64,000 nucleotides of DNA, taken from Plasmodiophora brassicae. Lineage: Eukaryota > Endomyxa > Phytomyxea > Plasmodiophorida > Plasmodiophoridae. Position 1 is the first letter of the stretch. Each line of letters begins with the position of its first letter. This document shows positions 32,381-43,673 of the stretch, piece by piece. The notes beneath the pieces are model-generated. The model saw only the letters and a list, made by a program, of their open reading frames with translations. It was not told the DNA's origin and made no database searches. The position numbers and the translations under genes are program-made. The stretch is from positions 668,239 through 732,238 of the forward strand of contig JASFAU010000019.1 in NCBI GenBank assembly GCA_039704465.1. Reading direction: 5' to 3'.

Positions 32381-35300
32381 ATGGCGTCTGACGCGCCCCG
32401 GCCCGTCCGTATTCGTGTGGACCTGCCGAATGGCAAGGTGGCCATCTTGCACGCCCGGCCCGGCGTGTCTTCCGTCGCGCAGGCCATGGACTTCCTACGC
32501 GAGCACAAGCAGGACAAGTCGCTGGTCGCCGCTCTTGCCGAGCGGATCACGTCGGCGTTGACGCGCGCCATGACCCCGAACACAAACGCCGCCCGCCTGC
32601 TTCGTGGGAACCGAGACACCAACAGCAGCTACCGCGAATTCCCACTTCGCTACGACGATTCAGTCGGCACCTCGTCGATTACCGACGACGACGTCGATGT
32701 CGACGACTGGGAGCCACCCAGCGCCAAAGCCGCCGAAGGGACCCAGGAACCACCTCCGCAGGCCAGCGATGGCCTCGTCGTGCACGTCCGGGTCGACAGC
32801 GCAAGCGGCAGCCGTGACACGATGCTGACAGTGATGTCTGGGGACGATCCCATCGCGAAGGTTCGAAGCACTGCTCCGCGTCGTGCGCGTCTCGCCTAAG
32901 TGCATCGGTGGGCAGGTCGACCACTTCGCCAACCAGCACAACCTAAGCGACACCAAGCGGAAGATGCTGCTGGACCACGTCCTGGACCACATCGACGGTA
33001 CGATCACCGAGACCGTCCGTCTCAACGAGACGACGACGCCGACGGCGACCCCATCCGTCAACGTGGCGGTCACGTTGGCGGATGCGCCTCTGGGGCGCAT
33101 CGAGCTGCGCGCCGCCGATGGCGTCATCGAGAAGACGGAGGCGTTCGTCATTGAGCACGGGTTGTCGGTCGCCCAACGTCGGCACCTGTTCGCGGCCCTG
33201 TTCGTGAACATGGAGCGCCTGGCGTCGTCGCCCGGGCCGGTCCCGGTCACCGAGTACACGATTGCGATTGATGCGACGCCCGGCGATGCCCCCGTCGACG
33301 ACCTGCTGTGCGACGACGACCTGATGGCCATGCTGAACGTCGACAAGGTCCTGGCGTTCTGCGATCATCGACAGCTGTCCGCGCAGGGCGACCAACGGCG
33401 ACGCCTCCTCGAGCAAATCCACCAGAGCCGACAGCCGGCTCACCCGGTCAGGTCCCCGGAGACGCCCGACGACGTCCAGGCCGCCGAGGAGACCGACCGA
33501 GCGCCATGCCTGGTCATCAAGGTCGACATTGACGGCAGGCGAACGGCCGTGCAGCGGTTCGAGCTCTATGCGGGCGACGACGTTGTCGACAAGGTGACCC
33601 CGAAGGCGGGCAGTGTGTTGTATGAATCCGTTAACGCGACCCCGGCACCAGGTGCATGAGTTCTCGCGGCGGCACGTGCTGTCCACTGTCCAGCAACGCC
33701 GGCTGATGGACCGCGTCCTGCACAAGATGGTACGCCAGGAGGTGTCCGGTCTAGCCAAGTCGCCAGTCTACCAAGCCAGCCTGGTTGACGATGCGGACGA
33801 CGGCAAAGACGGCGTCGGCGCGCAGCACAGAACCGGCGCCGTTCTGCGTTTCGCCGATCGCCACGGCCTGTCGCAGACGGAATCGTGCCGGCGCCGGCTG
33901 CTGGATCACATTGCGACCTCGCTGCGCGCGGACCCATCGTCGCAGGCGCCGCAGACGACGATCGTCTCGATCGAGGCGGCAGCCTCCACGCCTCGACCGC
34001 CTCGCAAGAAGCGGACGGGCCCCGCCACCGTCTTCGACAAGCTGTACGCGCTGAGGTAACGCCCGGACGACACGCGAGGTGGAGGTCGTCACTGACGGGA
34101 GCGCCCCGCCGCACCGCGCGCACACACAGGCGCAGTTCACGAGGTGCACCGCCGACAGCGCCGCCGCGGCGCAGTCCCGCGCAGCACAGCCGGACATCGT
34201 CGACCAGCAGCGTGATCTGCGACAGGCTGTACGAGGACGGCATTCGGTTCCTGGACCTGCGCCGGCAGCGGTCGATGAAGATGCAGGAGGAGACGGAGGC
34301 GGGCGGCGCCGGCGACATGACCTTCCGTCCGCAGCTGGACCCGTCGACGACGCAGCTGATCGCGCGGCACCACCGCCGCGGGTCGTCGTTTAGCGAATCG
34401 CGGACGTCGCCGCAGACGCAGCGCCGCATGGTCATGTACATGGAGGAGCGCGAACGACGCGAGATGGAACCGTGCACGTTCCGCCCGGAGGTGGCGGCCA
34501 AGCCGCCGGCCGACAGCGCCGTCGTCGTCCAAGACGACAACGGCGTCGCCGTCCACGAACGGCTGTACCGCGACGGCGTCGAGCGGAAGCGCCTGTCAGT
34601 GGACTCGAACGCCACCATCGTCAAGAAGCCGGCGCCCGCCGATACGGTCAGCGGCGACTTCATCGATCGCATGCACAACTCGAAGGTGTACATGGACCAG
34701 GTGGGTCGCGCGCCCTGGCCGACCTCGGCCGTCGTCGTCGTCGTCACCCTCGTACTGACGGTCGGAACGCGCGCGCAGGCGCTGGAGACGTTCCGGAAGC
34801 GGCACGAGGCCGTCGACGACGACGGCAAGCCGCTGTTCCGCCCGACGGTCGCATCGGCGGGCGGCCCGTGCCGCTCGCCGGACGAGTTCGTCGCGTTCCA
34901 GCTGTCGTGGAAGCGGCCGCAGGGGGCGGCGCGCACGCGCGACCCGGCACCAGCGCCGCCGATCCTGTCGAAATCGGCCAGCCTGGTCAAGAAGGCGGTC
35001 CGCGACCGGCTGCGGTTGGTGTTCTCGGCGCTGGCCCACGACGGGCATGTGGACGCGTCCAGTGCCCTGCGCCTGGATGACGCGCGGGTGCCGGCGCACC
35101 TGCGCCCCCTGGTCGCCGCCGTCATCGGCGCGTGCGGCACCGACGCGCCCGCGTCCATCACGTTCCCGCAGTTCTGCAACGAGGTCGTCCGGCGCGCCAA
35201 ACGACAGGGCGTCCTATCGTCCAGCATCGCGGCAGCACCGGCGCCGGCACCCACCACACCCGACAAGCGGGCGCCGGCACGACCGCACCGGCCTGGCGAC

Positions 35301-35528
35301 CGCGACGTCTTTGGCGCACTGTACGGGATGGCGAAGACGTACCGGGACCGGCGCGAGATGCTACGCGGACGGGCGCTCGCCCTGGAGACAGGTTCGGATC
35401 AGGGCGCGGCAGGACGCGCACACGCGCCAACTGACCCGCCTGTCTGTGCAGCCGAGTGCACGTTCGGCGAGGCGCTCCCGCAACCGAAACCGTTCAGCGT
35501 GGCGGCGGCCAACGCGGCGGCGTTATAA
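32381..35528 (+). CDS. Protein with repeated alpha/beta modules and RLYxDG / TFRP motifs
   Basis: Model: 32381-32860, 32916-33593, 33652-34055, 34130-34700, 34779-35528; 960 residues, phases consistent. The first 520 residues contain about five modules, each with a short beta segment (VRIRVDLPNGK, VVHVRVDS, VIKVDIDGRR) and a helical part of the type GDD(P/V)(I/V)xK-V-x-x-F-x-x-x-H-x-L-S followed by a basic helix (VDHFANQHNLSDTKRKMLLD; VHEFSRRHVLSTVQQRRLMD). The second half has FDKLYAL, ICDRLYEDGIRFLDLRRQR, VHERLYRDGVERKRLSVD and the short MTFRP/CTFRPEV motifs. This resembles large ciliary or cytoskeleton-associated proteins of protists, where RLYxD and TFxP motifs recur. Function not assigned. 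The acceptor at 34129 could instead be 34174, which also keeps the frame. Confidence 0.65.
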
Positions 35529-35646
35529 CGTAGGTTAGCACGCGAATACAATGGGCGCCGATACTCGCCCGGCAGGTCGTCGTACATTGTGTGGCGTTTT
35601 AGTTTACACATTGCGGTGCCGGCGTTCGTGTCGTGGTGACGCGAGG

Positions 35647-36720
35647 TCAGAAGGTGGGCAGCGATGCCGCCTTGCCGTCGACGCCGGCCTCGACGACGGC
35701 GACCCGTGACCGGAGCGCATCGACGAGCTCGATGGCGACGGTGACGTCGGCGTTGGCGCTCCTGAGGAAGTAGGACGTCGTCTGCTGGGCGTGCAGGCGC
35801 GCACCGGGCCCCGCGCCGACGTCGAACGCGCCGGCCGCCGTCCTGTGCATGGCCCAGGCGGCGACGCCGGCGGCGAACAGCAGCTTCATCAGGCGGAACA
35901 GGCTGAGCAGGACGAGGTCGGCGAACGTGCGCGGCAGGAGCGTCGGGTCGGGGTAGACGCCGCGCCCGGCGATCGTCACGACGCGCGCCAGCGTCACGGG
36001 GACGAACAGGCACAGCAGGGCCAGCGTCGACAGGCAGACGGTGCGGCAGGCGTGATGCGCCCGCATCCGCGTCTGGCAGGTCACGGCGCTGACGGTCGAC
36101 GACGTCGTCGCCGACCGCGTCATGCGCTGGACGGCGACGATGGCGGCGGCGGACGCGGACACGTGCGCGACGACGAGGACGACCACGGTGGCCAGGATCG
36201 GCGCCAGCTTCAGGATCGGCGACGCGGACGCCGACGCGCAGACCTGCGCCACCGGGAACGCGATCCACAGGGCGACGACGGCGTACTGCGTCATCGTGTA
36301 GGCGCGCGTCAGGCCCGCGATCTGCGACAGGCCGTCGTCGCAGAGCAGCAGCAGCGATCTGTACGCGCGGAAGACGAGCGACAGGGCGACCGAGGCGAGG
36401 ACGAGCGACGTCAGCGCCGACGTGAGCTCCAGGGCGCCGACGGGCAAGATGGCGTAGTAGCCGAGCGGGTCGGGCGTCTGGATGAGGAAGGCGACCAGGG
36501 CGAACGCGACGCGGACGAGCAGGGCGTCGGGGCGGTCCAGCGAGGGCGTCGCCAGCGACCCCCTACGGCTGCACTGCCAGGCGACGGCGCCGAGCGTGGG
36601 CAGGCCGACCGCCACGGTCAGCAGCGAGTACAGGACGACGTACGCCGAGTAGGTCGACGCCAGGCGCTCGCCGATGGTGGCGTCGCAGGACGCGCCCGTC
36701 CATGGGAACGCGCACGGCAT
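35647..36720 (-). CDS. Multi-pass (about seven TM) membrane protein, family unknown
   Basis: Open minus-strand frame of 357 residues from MPCAFPWTGASCDATIGERL at 36720. About seven hydrophobic segments: AYVVLYSLLTVAVGLPTLGA, FALVAFLIQ..., TSLVLASVALSLVF, YAVVALWIAFPVAQVC, ILATVVVLVVAHVSASAAAI, LSTLALLCLFVPVTLARVV, and LFRLMKLLFAAGVAAWAM. The N-terminal CxFPWTG...C looks extracellular and the C-terminal 60 residues soluble. No GPCR signature is recognisable. A signal-peptide exon upstream is possible because the first residues already read like an ectodomain. It is convergent with the repeat-protein gene (ending 35528). The intervening 118 bases hold both 3' ends. Confidence 0.6.
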   Translation of the reverse strand: MPCAFPWTGASCDATIGERLASTYSAYVVLYSLLTVAVGLPTLGAVAWQCSRRGSLATPSLDRPDALLVRVAFALVAFLIQTPDPLGYYAILPVGALELTSALTSLVLASVALSLVFRAYRSLLLLCDDGLSQIAGLTRAYTMTQYAVVALWIAFPVAQVCASASASPILKLAPILATVVVLVVAHVSASAAAIVAVQRMTRSATTSSTVSAVTCQTRMRAHHACRTVCLSTLALLCLFVPVTLARVVTIAGRGVYPDPTLLPRTFADLVLLSLFRLMKLLFAAGVAAWAMHRTAAGAFDVGAGPGARLHAQQTTSYFLRSANADVTVAIELVDALRSRVAVVEAGVDGKAASLPTF

Positions 36721-36976
36721 GCGCAGTCGGCCGATGCAACGACGCTCTGGAGGCCCACGGGTACGCGCAGCACGACACGTCGCTGTGCAACGCGCCGGCG
36801 GGGTCCCGCGGCCCGCCGGCCACAGACAGACACCCGGGAGCGCCTGTTCGGGAGCAGGGAGCGTCACAGGGGCAGCGCGACCGCCCACCGCGCGCCCGCC
36901 CGCTCCGCAGCGTAACCGAGGCCCGCCCCTGCAATGGTGGCGGTTGGGTCCGCCCCGGGCGGCGGCGGCGCAGGGC

Positions 36977-37024
36977 GGCCGTGTGCAGTTGCCAGTGGAC
37001 AGCAGTCGCCAACTGCACCCGGCC
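36977..37024. repeat. Hairpin in the gap between the seven-TM and anoctamin genes
   Basis: GGCCGTGTGCAGTTG and its near reverse complement CAACTGCACCCGGCC enclose 18 bases. The stem is about 15 bp with one or two mismatches. It lies in a 500-base gap that otherwise shows no gene. It may act in 3'-end formation of the anoctamin-side transcript or in the upstream region of the seven-TM gene. Confidence 0.5.
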
Positions 37025-37221
37025 GTGACCCGTGGCCCGCCCGCCCGTGACGCGGACTCGGCGACGTCGTCGTTCGCCGCCGGACCGGGGACTGCCGGCG
37101 CAGTCCCGGACATCCGTGACTAAAGCTATGCAACCTTCGTTCACGGTGGGGCACCTCGTGGCGGGCCCACCGCTCGGGCCACTGACGACAGGCGTGCGAT
37201 CGCATGCGTAATTCATTTGGC

Positions 37222-39457
37222 TCAGGCGGCTTTGGCATGCGGTGGGGCCGGGGCGCGCCGGAACGACGTGGGCGGCGTGCGCAGCGCGTTCGTCATTTGG
37301 CGCGCGTACTCGACCTGGTCGTCGGCCATGCGCCGGCGGACGTCCTCGGGGACGTCCTCGACGACGTAGTCGACGAGGAAGCGCGCGCCGATGACGACGT
37401 GCTCCAGGGCGATGACGGCGGCGATCTTCTGGACCGTTGTCCACCCGCGCAGCAGCGCCACGTCGTCCCGGCAGACATGCAGGAACATGTACGCCGTGTT
37501 GACGAGGACAGCGCCGATGCTCAGCGCCTGCAGGGCGTGCAGCCAGACGCCGATGCCGCTGGCGTGGCGCGGGCGCGGCTTCTGCATGACGACGCAGAGC
37601 TTGAAGCAGTCGGTGCGGTTCTCGGTGACGTTGTTCAGCAGCGCGCACAGCGACGCGAGCGGCCAGCACCACCCGAAGACGAACACGTACCCGAACTGGA
37701 TCACCATCTCGGCGTAGTCGTCGGCGGTGCCGTCGTAGACCTCCCGGATCGATTCGGCCTCGACGCTCGGCAGGATGCGGCGGCCGGCGGCGCCGCGCCG
37801 CTGCGCCGCCTGCTGCTGCGGGCCGTTCGCCAGGGCGTTCAGGTCGCGGCGCACCTCGTCCCTGGTCTTCTGCGACCGCACCGCCCGGTACAGGGCCATG
37901 ACGATGGGCAGGCCGACCTCCTGCACTTGGCCCTGCAGCTGCGACGTGATCAGCAGGGCGGCCAGCTGCTGGCGCACGCGGCCAATGTCCTGGACCCAGA
38001 ACATGAGGTAGAGCGGCGACATGAACGCCGACAGGCACTTGAGCAGGATCTGGCGCGTCAGCAGCGCCGTCCGGAACGACGACTCGGTGCGATGGTTCTC
38101 CCATCCGGTGATGCATCGGGCGACTGGGGGATGCACCGCGTCAGCGACCTGCCAGTGCACAACGTGCCAATCGGTGCGCCTACCTTTGTCGAAGAGGGCG
38201 TTCAGGGCGGGCAGGACGAGGCCGAACACGATCGACGGCAGGTGGACGACGAGGCTGTTCGGGGCGGCGCGCCGCACGTAGTCACTCGCCTCGAACGAGG
38301 CGAACATGGCGGCGGCCGTCACCGCCAGCAGCAACACCATGACCGGGAACGTTGCGACGCTCGTCAGGACGCGACGCGTGCCCGGCCGCAACGCGACGAA
38401 CGGCAGCGGGCGGCAGACGGTCGCGTTGTAGCCCGGGCGCGGCTTCTCGAAGCTGACCAGGTCGTGGACGCCGAGCTCGTACTGCAGGCGGGCCGACCGG
38501 CGCTTCCACAGCTCCAGGAAGACGGCGGCCAGGATCGGCATCGCAGCGGCGAACGCGACCGACGTGGCGTCGTCCGCGGCGTCGTTGCCGACCAGGTGCA
38601 CGATCACCTGTACCATGGTCGGTCAGTCGGGTTCTGCCCACGCACGCGAGACGGTCATCGCTTACGCCCAGCAGGGCGGGCGCGACGAGGAACCGCGTGT
38701 AGGCGGCCAGCCAGGCGAATGAGAAGGCGATGTCGGTGCCAAAGTACCGGGCGACGCGTTGCACGTCCCGCCCCGGGTGGGCCGACCATCGCCTGAGGAT
38801 GGCGCCCGCCTCGATGCCGTCCGCCATGGGGAACACCTGACTCAGGTCAGCACGGGCCCTGCCATCGCCGAGGAGGGTCACCTGACCGACCTGCTGCACA
38901 GTGCCGTCGTCCAGGGCGCCGGCCATGAGCCGGTGGTCGTCGCCGCCCCGCACCTGCTTGAGGATGTCCAGGATGATCGTCTGTCGCTCCGTCATCGTGA
39001 AGAACGACCTGTCGCCATCGGCCCAGCCGACGAATTTCGGCCCGCGAGCGACCTCGAACCGGGTCAGCCGGCCCGTCTTCCGGGCCACCTTCTTCATGTC
39101 GATCTGCTCGGCGTGCTCGACCAGCGCCTGGAACGACGCCGTCACGCCGTACACGACGACGTCGTCCCTGCCCTTGCGGTTCCAGAACGACGCGTCCAGG
39201 CGCTCCACGATCAGGCGCGTGTCCTCGAGCAGCGCCCGGGTCAGCAGTCGTCGGCGTGCACGCCTCGCGTCATCATCGTCGTCGACGGCGCCAAACACGA
39301 TGACGACGTCGACGTTCTCGTCGGGCGGCAGGCGCGTGGCGTGCAGCGTCTCCTCGAGCGCCAGCAGGAGCCGGTCGAAGACCAGGGCGCCGCCCGCCAA
39401 CACAAACACGCTGCGTAGCCGATCCGTCCACGACGTGTGCGACGACGACGATGTCAT
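37222..39457 (-). CDS. Anoctamin / TMEM16 family protein
   Basis: Minus-strand model: 39457-38891, 38836-38666, 38607-38184, 38123-37222; 687 residues; introns 54, 58 and 60 bases, all phase-consistent. A soluble N-terminal domain (residues 1-200; VVVYGVTASFQALVEHAEQI) is followed by about eight to ten TM segments. Family hallmarks: QVFPMAD before the first TM, YFGTDIAFSFAWLAAYTRFL, FLELWKRRSARLQYELGV, TGWENHRTESSF, QFGYVFVFGWCWPLASL, NNVTENRTDCFKL and the C-terminal ALEHVVIGARFLVDYVVEDV. TMEM16 proteins are lipid scramblases or Cl- channels. The short size and motif pattern are closest to ANO10/Ist2-type members, which often sit at ER or plasma-membrane contacts. Ion selectivity cannot be read from sequence. 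The 54-base intron is in frame, so it could be missed. Confidence 0.9.
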
Positions 39458-39722
39458 ACCTGGGGTAAACGCGTCCGCGCGCGTCCTAGCAGTGCACCTA
39501 TAGGTCGGGCACGTGAATTCTGACGGGCGTGCTGCGCCAGAGCTCTGCCGCCTGGTTCGCGGGGCGTGAGTCACGCCCCGCGAGCGTCTTCCGACGAACG
39601 TGGCGCCGGCCACGATATGTCTAACCTGTGCTGGGCAACTGTATTTATAGAGAGACGTGGCAAGGGAGGGAGGCATCGGGCGACCCGCGATAATACAAGC
39701 AAGCGCGCTACCGACGACGTCG

Positions 39723-41098
39723 TCATTCGGGGTGGCCGCCGCTGCCGAACGCGGCGGCGTCGGACAGGATCTTCTGAGCGAACGACATGGCCGGCGACTG
39801 GCGCGCCTGCCCCCTGGCCTGCGGGGCGGCCGCGTTCGGGTCCTGCTTGCGCTTGCAGGCGGCGCAGACGCAGATGCCGACGCAGGACGGGCACTCCCAG
39901 TCGTTCAGCATCTTGTTGTCGCGCAGCGCCGTCTGGTACCGGAACTTGAGCAGGCAGTGGTCGCAGAACTTCTTCCGGCACACCTGCCATCACACAGAGA
40001 CGCGTCAGCACCCGGCCGCCGGGCATCGCTCCCCTCCCCACGTTCTCACACGTACCTTCTTCTTCGGGCTGTTCGCCGTCCGCGTGCGGTTCTTGCAGAA
40101 GTTCAGCTGGCTGGGTTCGCGCCTGTTCTTGCACTGGTGGCAGCTGCTGCCGCCGGCCCCGACCGGCACCTTCGTCTTGGGCGTCATGCGCGGCTCGCCG
40201 GCAAAGATCGGCTGCGTCGGGATCTCCTGGTTGCCCCCGGACCCGAACGGGCCGGCGGGCGCCCCGCCCGTCATCGCCGCCTGCTGGTCCAGGTAGTACG
40301 ACTCGAACATGGCCGGGTCGGCGGTCCACTGCTCCGGCCCGGGCGGCATCAGGTGATGCATGACGGGCGGCGGCGGCCCACGCTGCTGCTGCTGCTGCTG
40401 TTGCTGCTGCCGCATCATCATCAGGTCGGCCTCGTCCGGACGGGAGCGCTTCCTGCCCAGGGCGTGCAGGTCGGCGCCCGCCTCCGGGTGCTGCTGCATG
40501 AACTGCTGATACCGGCCAATCGCCGACACGTCGTGCTGCTGCGGCGGGATCGCGAACGGGACCTGAACGGACAGCGTTTAGACGCGCGGCACCGACCGGT
40601 GGGTTCGGACGCGCGACCAATGACCTCGGCGTAGTCGGGCGTCGTGCCCGGGCGCTGCGCCGTAGCCGAGAAGAATGCAGACGGCGAGAAGATGGCGTTG
40701 AGCGGCGTGGGATTGGCGGGTGCCAGGCGCGGCGACCGGCGGACGGCGGCGCCGTTGGCCGGGCGGGGTTGCGGTGCCGCCAGGTTGACGGGCGGCGGGT
40801 TGGCCGACGAGAACAGCGGCGAGAAGTTGATATAGTTCGGGGCGGCTTCCGGGCCCGCGTTCGGCGTCGCTAACGAGAAGCCGACGACGGGCGATGGGAC
40901 GACCGGTTGCTGCTGCGGCGGCTGCTGCTGCTGCTGCTGCTGTGACGGCGCCTGATCGATATCATTCGATGGCGGATGGTGGTGGTGGTGGTGGTGGTGG
41001 TGGTGCGGCTGCTGATGCTGCTGCGAGCGCTGTAAGCGATTCGCAAACGCAGCGGACAGCGGCCCGGCATGCGCACCGACCTGGTCGTCGTCGGCCAT
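39723..41098 (-). CDS. CDCA7-like zinc-finger protein (zf-4CXXC_R1)
   Basis: Minus-strand model: 41098-40625, 40562-40056, 39983-39723; 413 residues; introns 62 and 72 bases. The N-terminal half is disordered with a run of ten His, two Gln runs and Pro-rich linkers. From about residue 295 comes the Cys-rich domain: SCHQCKNRR, LNFCKNRT, then across the intron VCRKKFCDHCLLKFRYQT, NDWECPSCVGICVCAACKRK. This is the CDCA7 C-terminal domain that in animals binds DNA and activates the HELLS remodeller to maintain CG methylation and heterochromatin. Spacing between the first Cys pairs differs from vertebrate CDCA7, so it may be a diverged class. The start MADDDQVG is the first Met giving the disordered head. 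Confidence 0.8.
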
Positions 41099-41593
41099 CC
41101 GGGCGGACGTTCGACGGCGCGCGACGGCGACGATACGGATGCGACGATTCGGTGCGGCCGTACAGATGGGCCTGGCTGGGTGCGGTCCCGGCGTTCCAGA
41201 GACGCGCACGCGCTGAACACTCTCGGACAATCGCACGGACGCGACCGATCTCCGCGCGCGGCGTTAGCGATTCTGCGTACGCGCGCGCGCCACGCCTTGA
41301 CACCAACCGACGCACGCTCCAGCAAACCCCGCGGAGATTTTTGCGCCACAACGCACGCAATGTTTCCACGTGGCCACTGGCTGAACCAAAATCTCCGTAT
41401 GTCCGTTGCCGGCAGTCCGGGCAGCGCGGCCTCCCACGGACCGGTACGTACCGCCGTACAACATACGCCGCAGCAGCCCGCCGCGCTTCATTCGACGGAC
41501 GACAGGGGACCGCCTGCCTTGTATTACTCGATAGGGCAGTGGCGCGCTGGTTATACAATAGCCCCCGGGCTGGGATCGCATCCTGGCCGGCTG
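41099..41593. other. Upstream region of the CDCA7-like gene
   Basis: About 0.5 kb between the CDCA7-like start and the GFAT stop, both on the minus strand. It contains no supported gene. An open minus-strand frame extends upstream of the chosen CDCA7 ATG, but it is Arg-rich and looks non-coding. Confidence 0.45.
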
Positions 41594-43673
41594 TCAGTCG
41601 ACAGTGACGGCCTTGGCCAGGTTCTTGGGCTTGTCCGGGTCGATGCCGCGCGCAATCGCGAGCTCGTACGCCAGGACCTGCAGCGGGACAACGCTGAGCA
41701 GGGCAGTCAGAGGGCCGTTCGACGGGATGAAGATGGCCTCATCGGCGACGTCGGCTGCCAACGACGGGTTGTCGGTGACGATGATCGTGTAGGCGCCGCG
41801 GGCGCGAACTTCCTCGGCGGCCGTCCGCATGAAGGACGCGTTCTGGTCGTCCAGGATCAGCATGATGATCGGCGTGCCCTTCTCGATCAGGGCGAACGGG
41901 CCATGCTTCAAGGCGCCGCCTGAGTACCCCTCGGCGTGGATGTACGTGATCTCCTTGATCTTCAGGGCGCCCTCCTGCGCAATGGGTTCGCCGAACCCGC
42001 GCCCCAGCACGAAGATGTGCTTGGCGTCCTTGATCTTCTGCGCGATCGCCGCGATGTTGTCCCGGCCGTGCAGCGTCATGCCCACGTACGTCGGCAGGCG
42101 GTGCAGGGCGTTGGCCAGCTCCTGGCGACGCTGCAGCGAGTTCGGGCGCGCCTTGTCGCCACTGTCGCGGTTCTGGGCGAACCACCCGGCGATCAGCGCC
42201 AGGACGGTGACCTGCGTCACGAACGCCTTCGTCGAGGCGACCGCGTGCTCGCGGCCGGCGTTCACGTAGACGCCGCACCGGGTCGTCCTGGCAATCAGCG
42301 ACCCGACGGCGTTGATGACCGAGAACCGCGGGATGTCCTGGTCCTCGGCCAGCTTGATGGCCCGGTGCACGTCCTTCGTCTCGCCCGACTGCGAGATGAC
42401 GAGCAGGCCCGCCGACTTGTGCGGGTGCGGCAGGTACGGCAGGTTCAGCTCGGCGGCGTCGACCACGTTGACCGTGTCGAACGCGTTCACGTATCGCATC
42501 AGCGCCGCGCCGTACTGCCCAGCAAAGAAACTGTACGCAGACCGATCAGCGGGACGCAAGCAGCAAGGGACGGTCGCACACGCTGCGAACGCACCTGGTG
42601 CCACAGGCGGAGATGACGAGGTGCCGGATGTTCATCAGCATGGCCTTGTTGGTTTCGAGGCCGCCCAGCCGGACGCGGGACCCGGTGCACAGGCGCCCGC
42701 CGTAGTTCAGGGCGCGGGCGACGGCCTCCGGCTGCTCCATGATCTCCCGGATCGTCCAGTGCGGGTACGGGTCGGGCGACAACAGGATGTCCTCCTTGAT
42801 GGAGTGCTCCATGCGCGACTTGTCCAGCCCGACGTCCTTGCTGGTGACGACCGCAATCTCGCCATCGTTCAGCGAAATGTAGTCGTTCGTGTGGCGGCCG
42901 AACGCCGTATGCTCGCTGGCGACGAACATCTGGTCCTTGCCGATGCCGATCACGAGCGGCGAGCCGTTCCTTGCCGCGATCAGCTGATCCGGCTGGTCCT
43001 TCGACATGATCGCCAGGCCGTACGTCCCCTCGAGACGCGCCAGCGCCGTCTTGACCGCATCCATCAGCGGCAAGCCCTCGTCCAGGTACGACCCGATCAG
43101 CTTGGCGATGACTTCCTACGAAACTGGCCTAAGTACAACAACGCCGCAGTGCAGCTCCTGCTCGCGTACCGTGTCCGTCTGGCCGTCGAACGTCATGCCC
43201 TTGGCGAGGAGCTCCTCCTTGAGCTTACCGCTGTTCTCGATGGTGCCGTTGTGGACCAGCGCGATGCGCCGTTTGCTGTCCGAGTGCGGGTGCGCGTTCT
43301 CGTCCGTCTTGCCGCCGTGCGTCGCCCAGCGCGTGTGGGCGACGCCGATATGGTGGCCAGTGTGCCGCGACGGCGCCTCCTTCTTCAGCAGCGCGATCGA
43401 ATCCGACGTCGTCCCTTTCGATGCGAATTTCGTCGTCACGATGTCGTGCGTGCCGGCGGCGCCCAGCGTGGCGACGCCGCAGGAGTCGTAGCCTCGGTTC
43501 TGCAGGATGGTCAGGCCCTCGAGCAGGTAGTTGACGGCGGCGTCGTTGCCGACGTAGGCGACGATGCCGCATGCGTCCGCCTGTCGGCGATGGTGCGCCC
43601 AGAGCGTGACGGCGCCGACGCCCGCCGCCGCCAGGCGCCACGCATCCGTTCTGGGCAAGATGGCGCGCCACAT
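41594..43673 (-). CDS. GFAT: Glutamine:fructose-6-phosphate aminotransferase (GFAT)
   Basis: Minus-strand model: 43673-43170, 43115-42595, 42530-41594; 653 residues; introns 54 and 64 bases. It converts fructose-6-P and glutamine to glucosamine-6-P, the entry step of UDP-GlcNAc synthesis. Glutaminase half: ACGIVAYVGNDA, LQNRGYDSCGV, AHTRWATHGGKTD, HNGTIENS and DGQTDTEVIAKLIG. Two SIS domains follow: ISACGTSFFAGQYGAALM, LLVISQSGETKD, then LGRGFGEPIAQEGALKIKE and YSGGALKHGPFALI, ending KPKNLAKAVTVD. Oddity: the catalytic Cys is at residue 35, behind a basic/hydrophobic leader (AWRLAAAGVGAVTLWAHHRR), whereas it normally follows Met1. A cleaved targeting or propeptide, or a misplaced start exon, would explain this. 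The glutaminase domain lacks the long insert of animal GFAT. Confidence 0.93.

Noticed and set aside
34728..34770. Transmembrane helix in the RLYxDG protein
   Set aside because: The hydrophobic run is inside a GT-AG intron of 78 bases; removing it joins MDQ to ALETFRKRH smoothly.
33566..35266. Minus-strand ORF of 566 codons opposite the repeat protein
   Set aside because: The plus strand has phased introns and repeated motifs; the minus frame is Arg/Ser-rich with no motif, a GC-driven open frame.
35791..36915. Plus-strand ORF of 374 codons opposite the seven-TM gene
   Set aside because: Low-complexity R/G/D/Q composition; the minus strand encodes clean hydrophobic segments.
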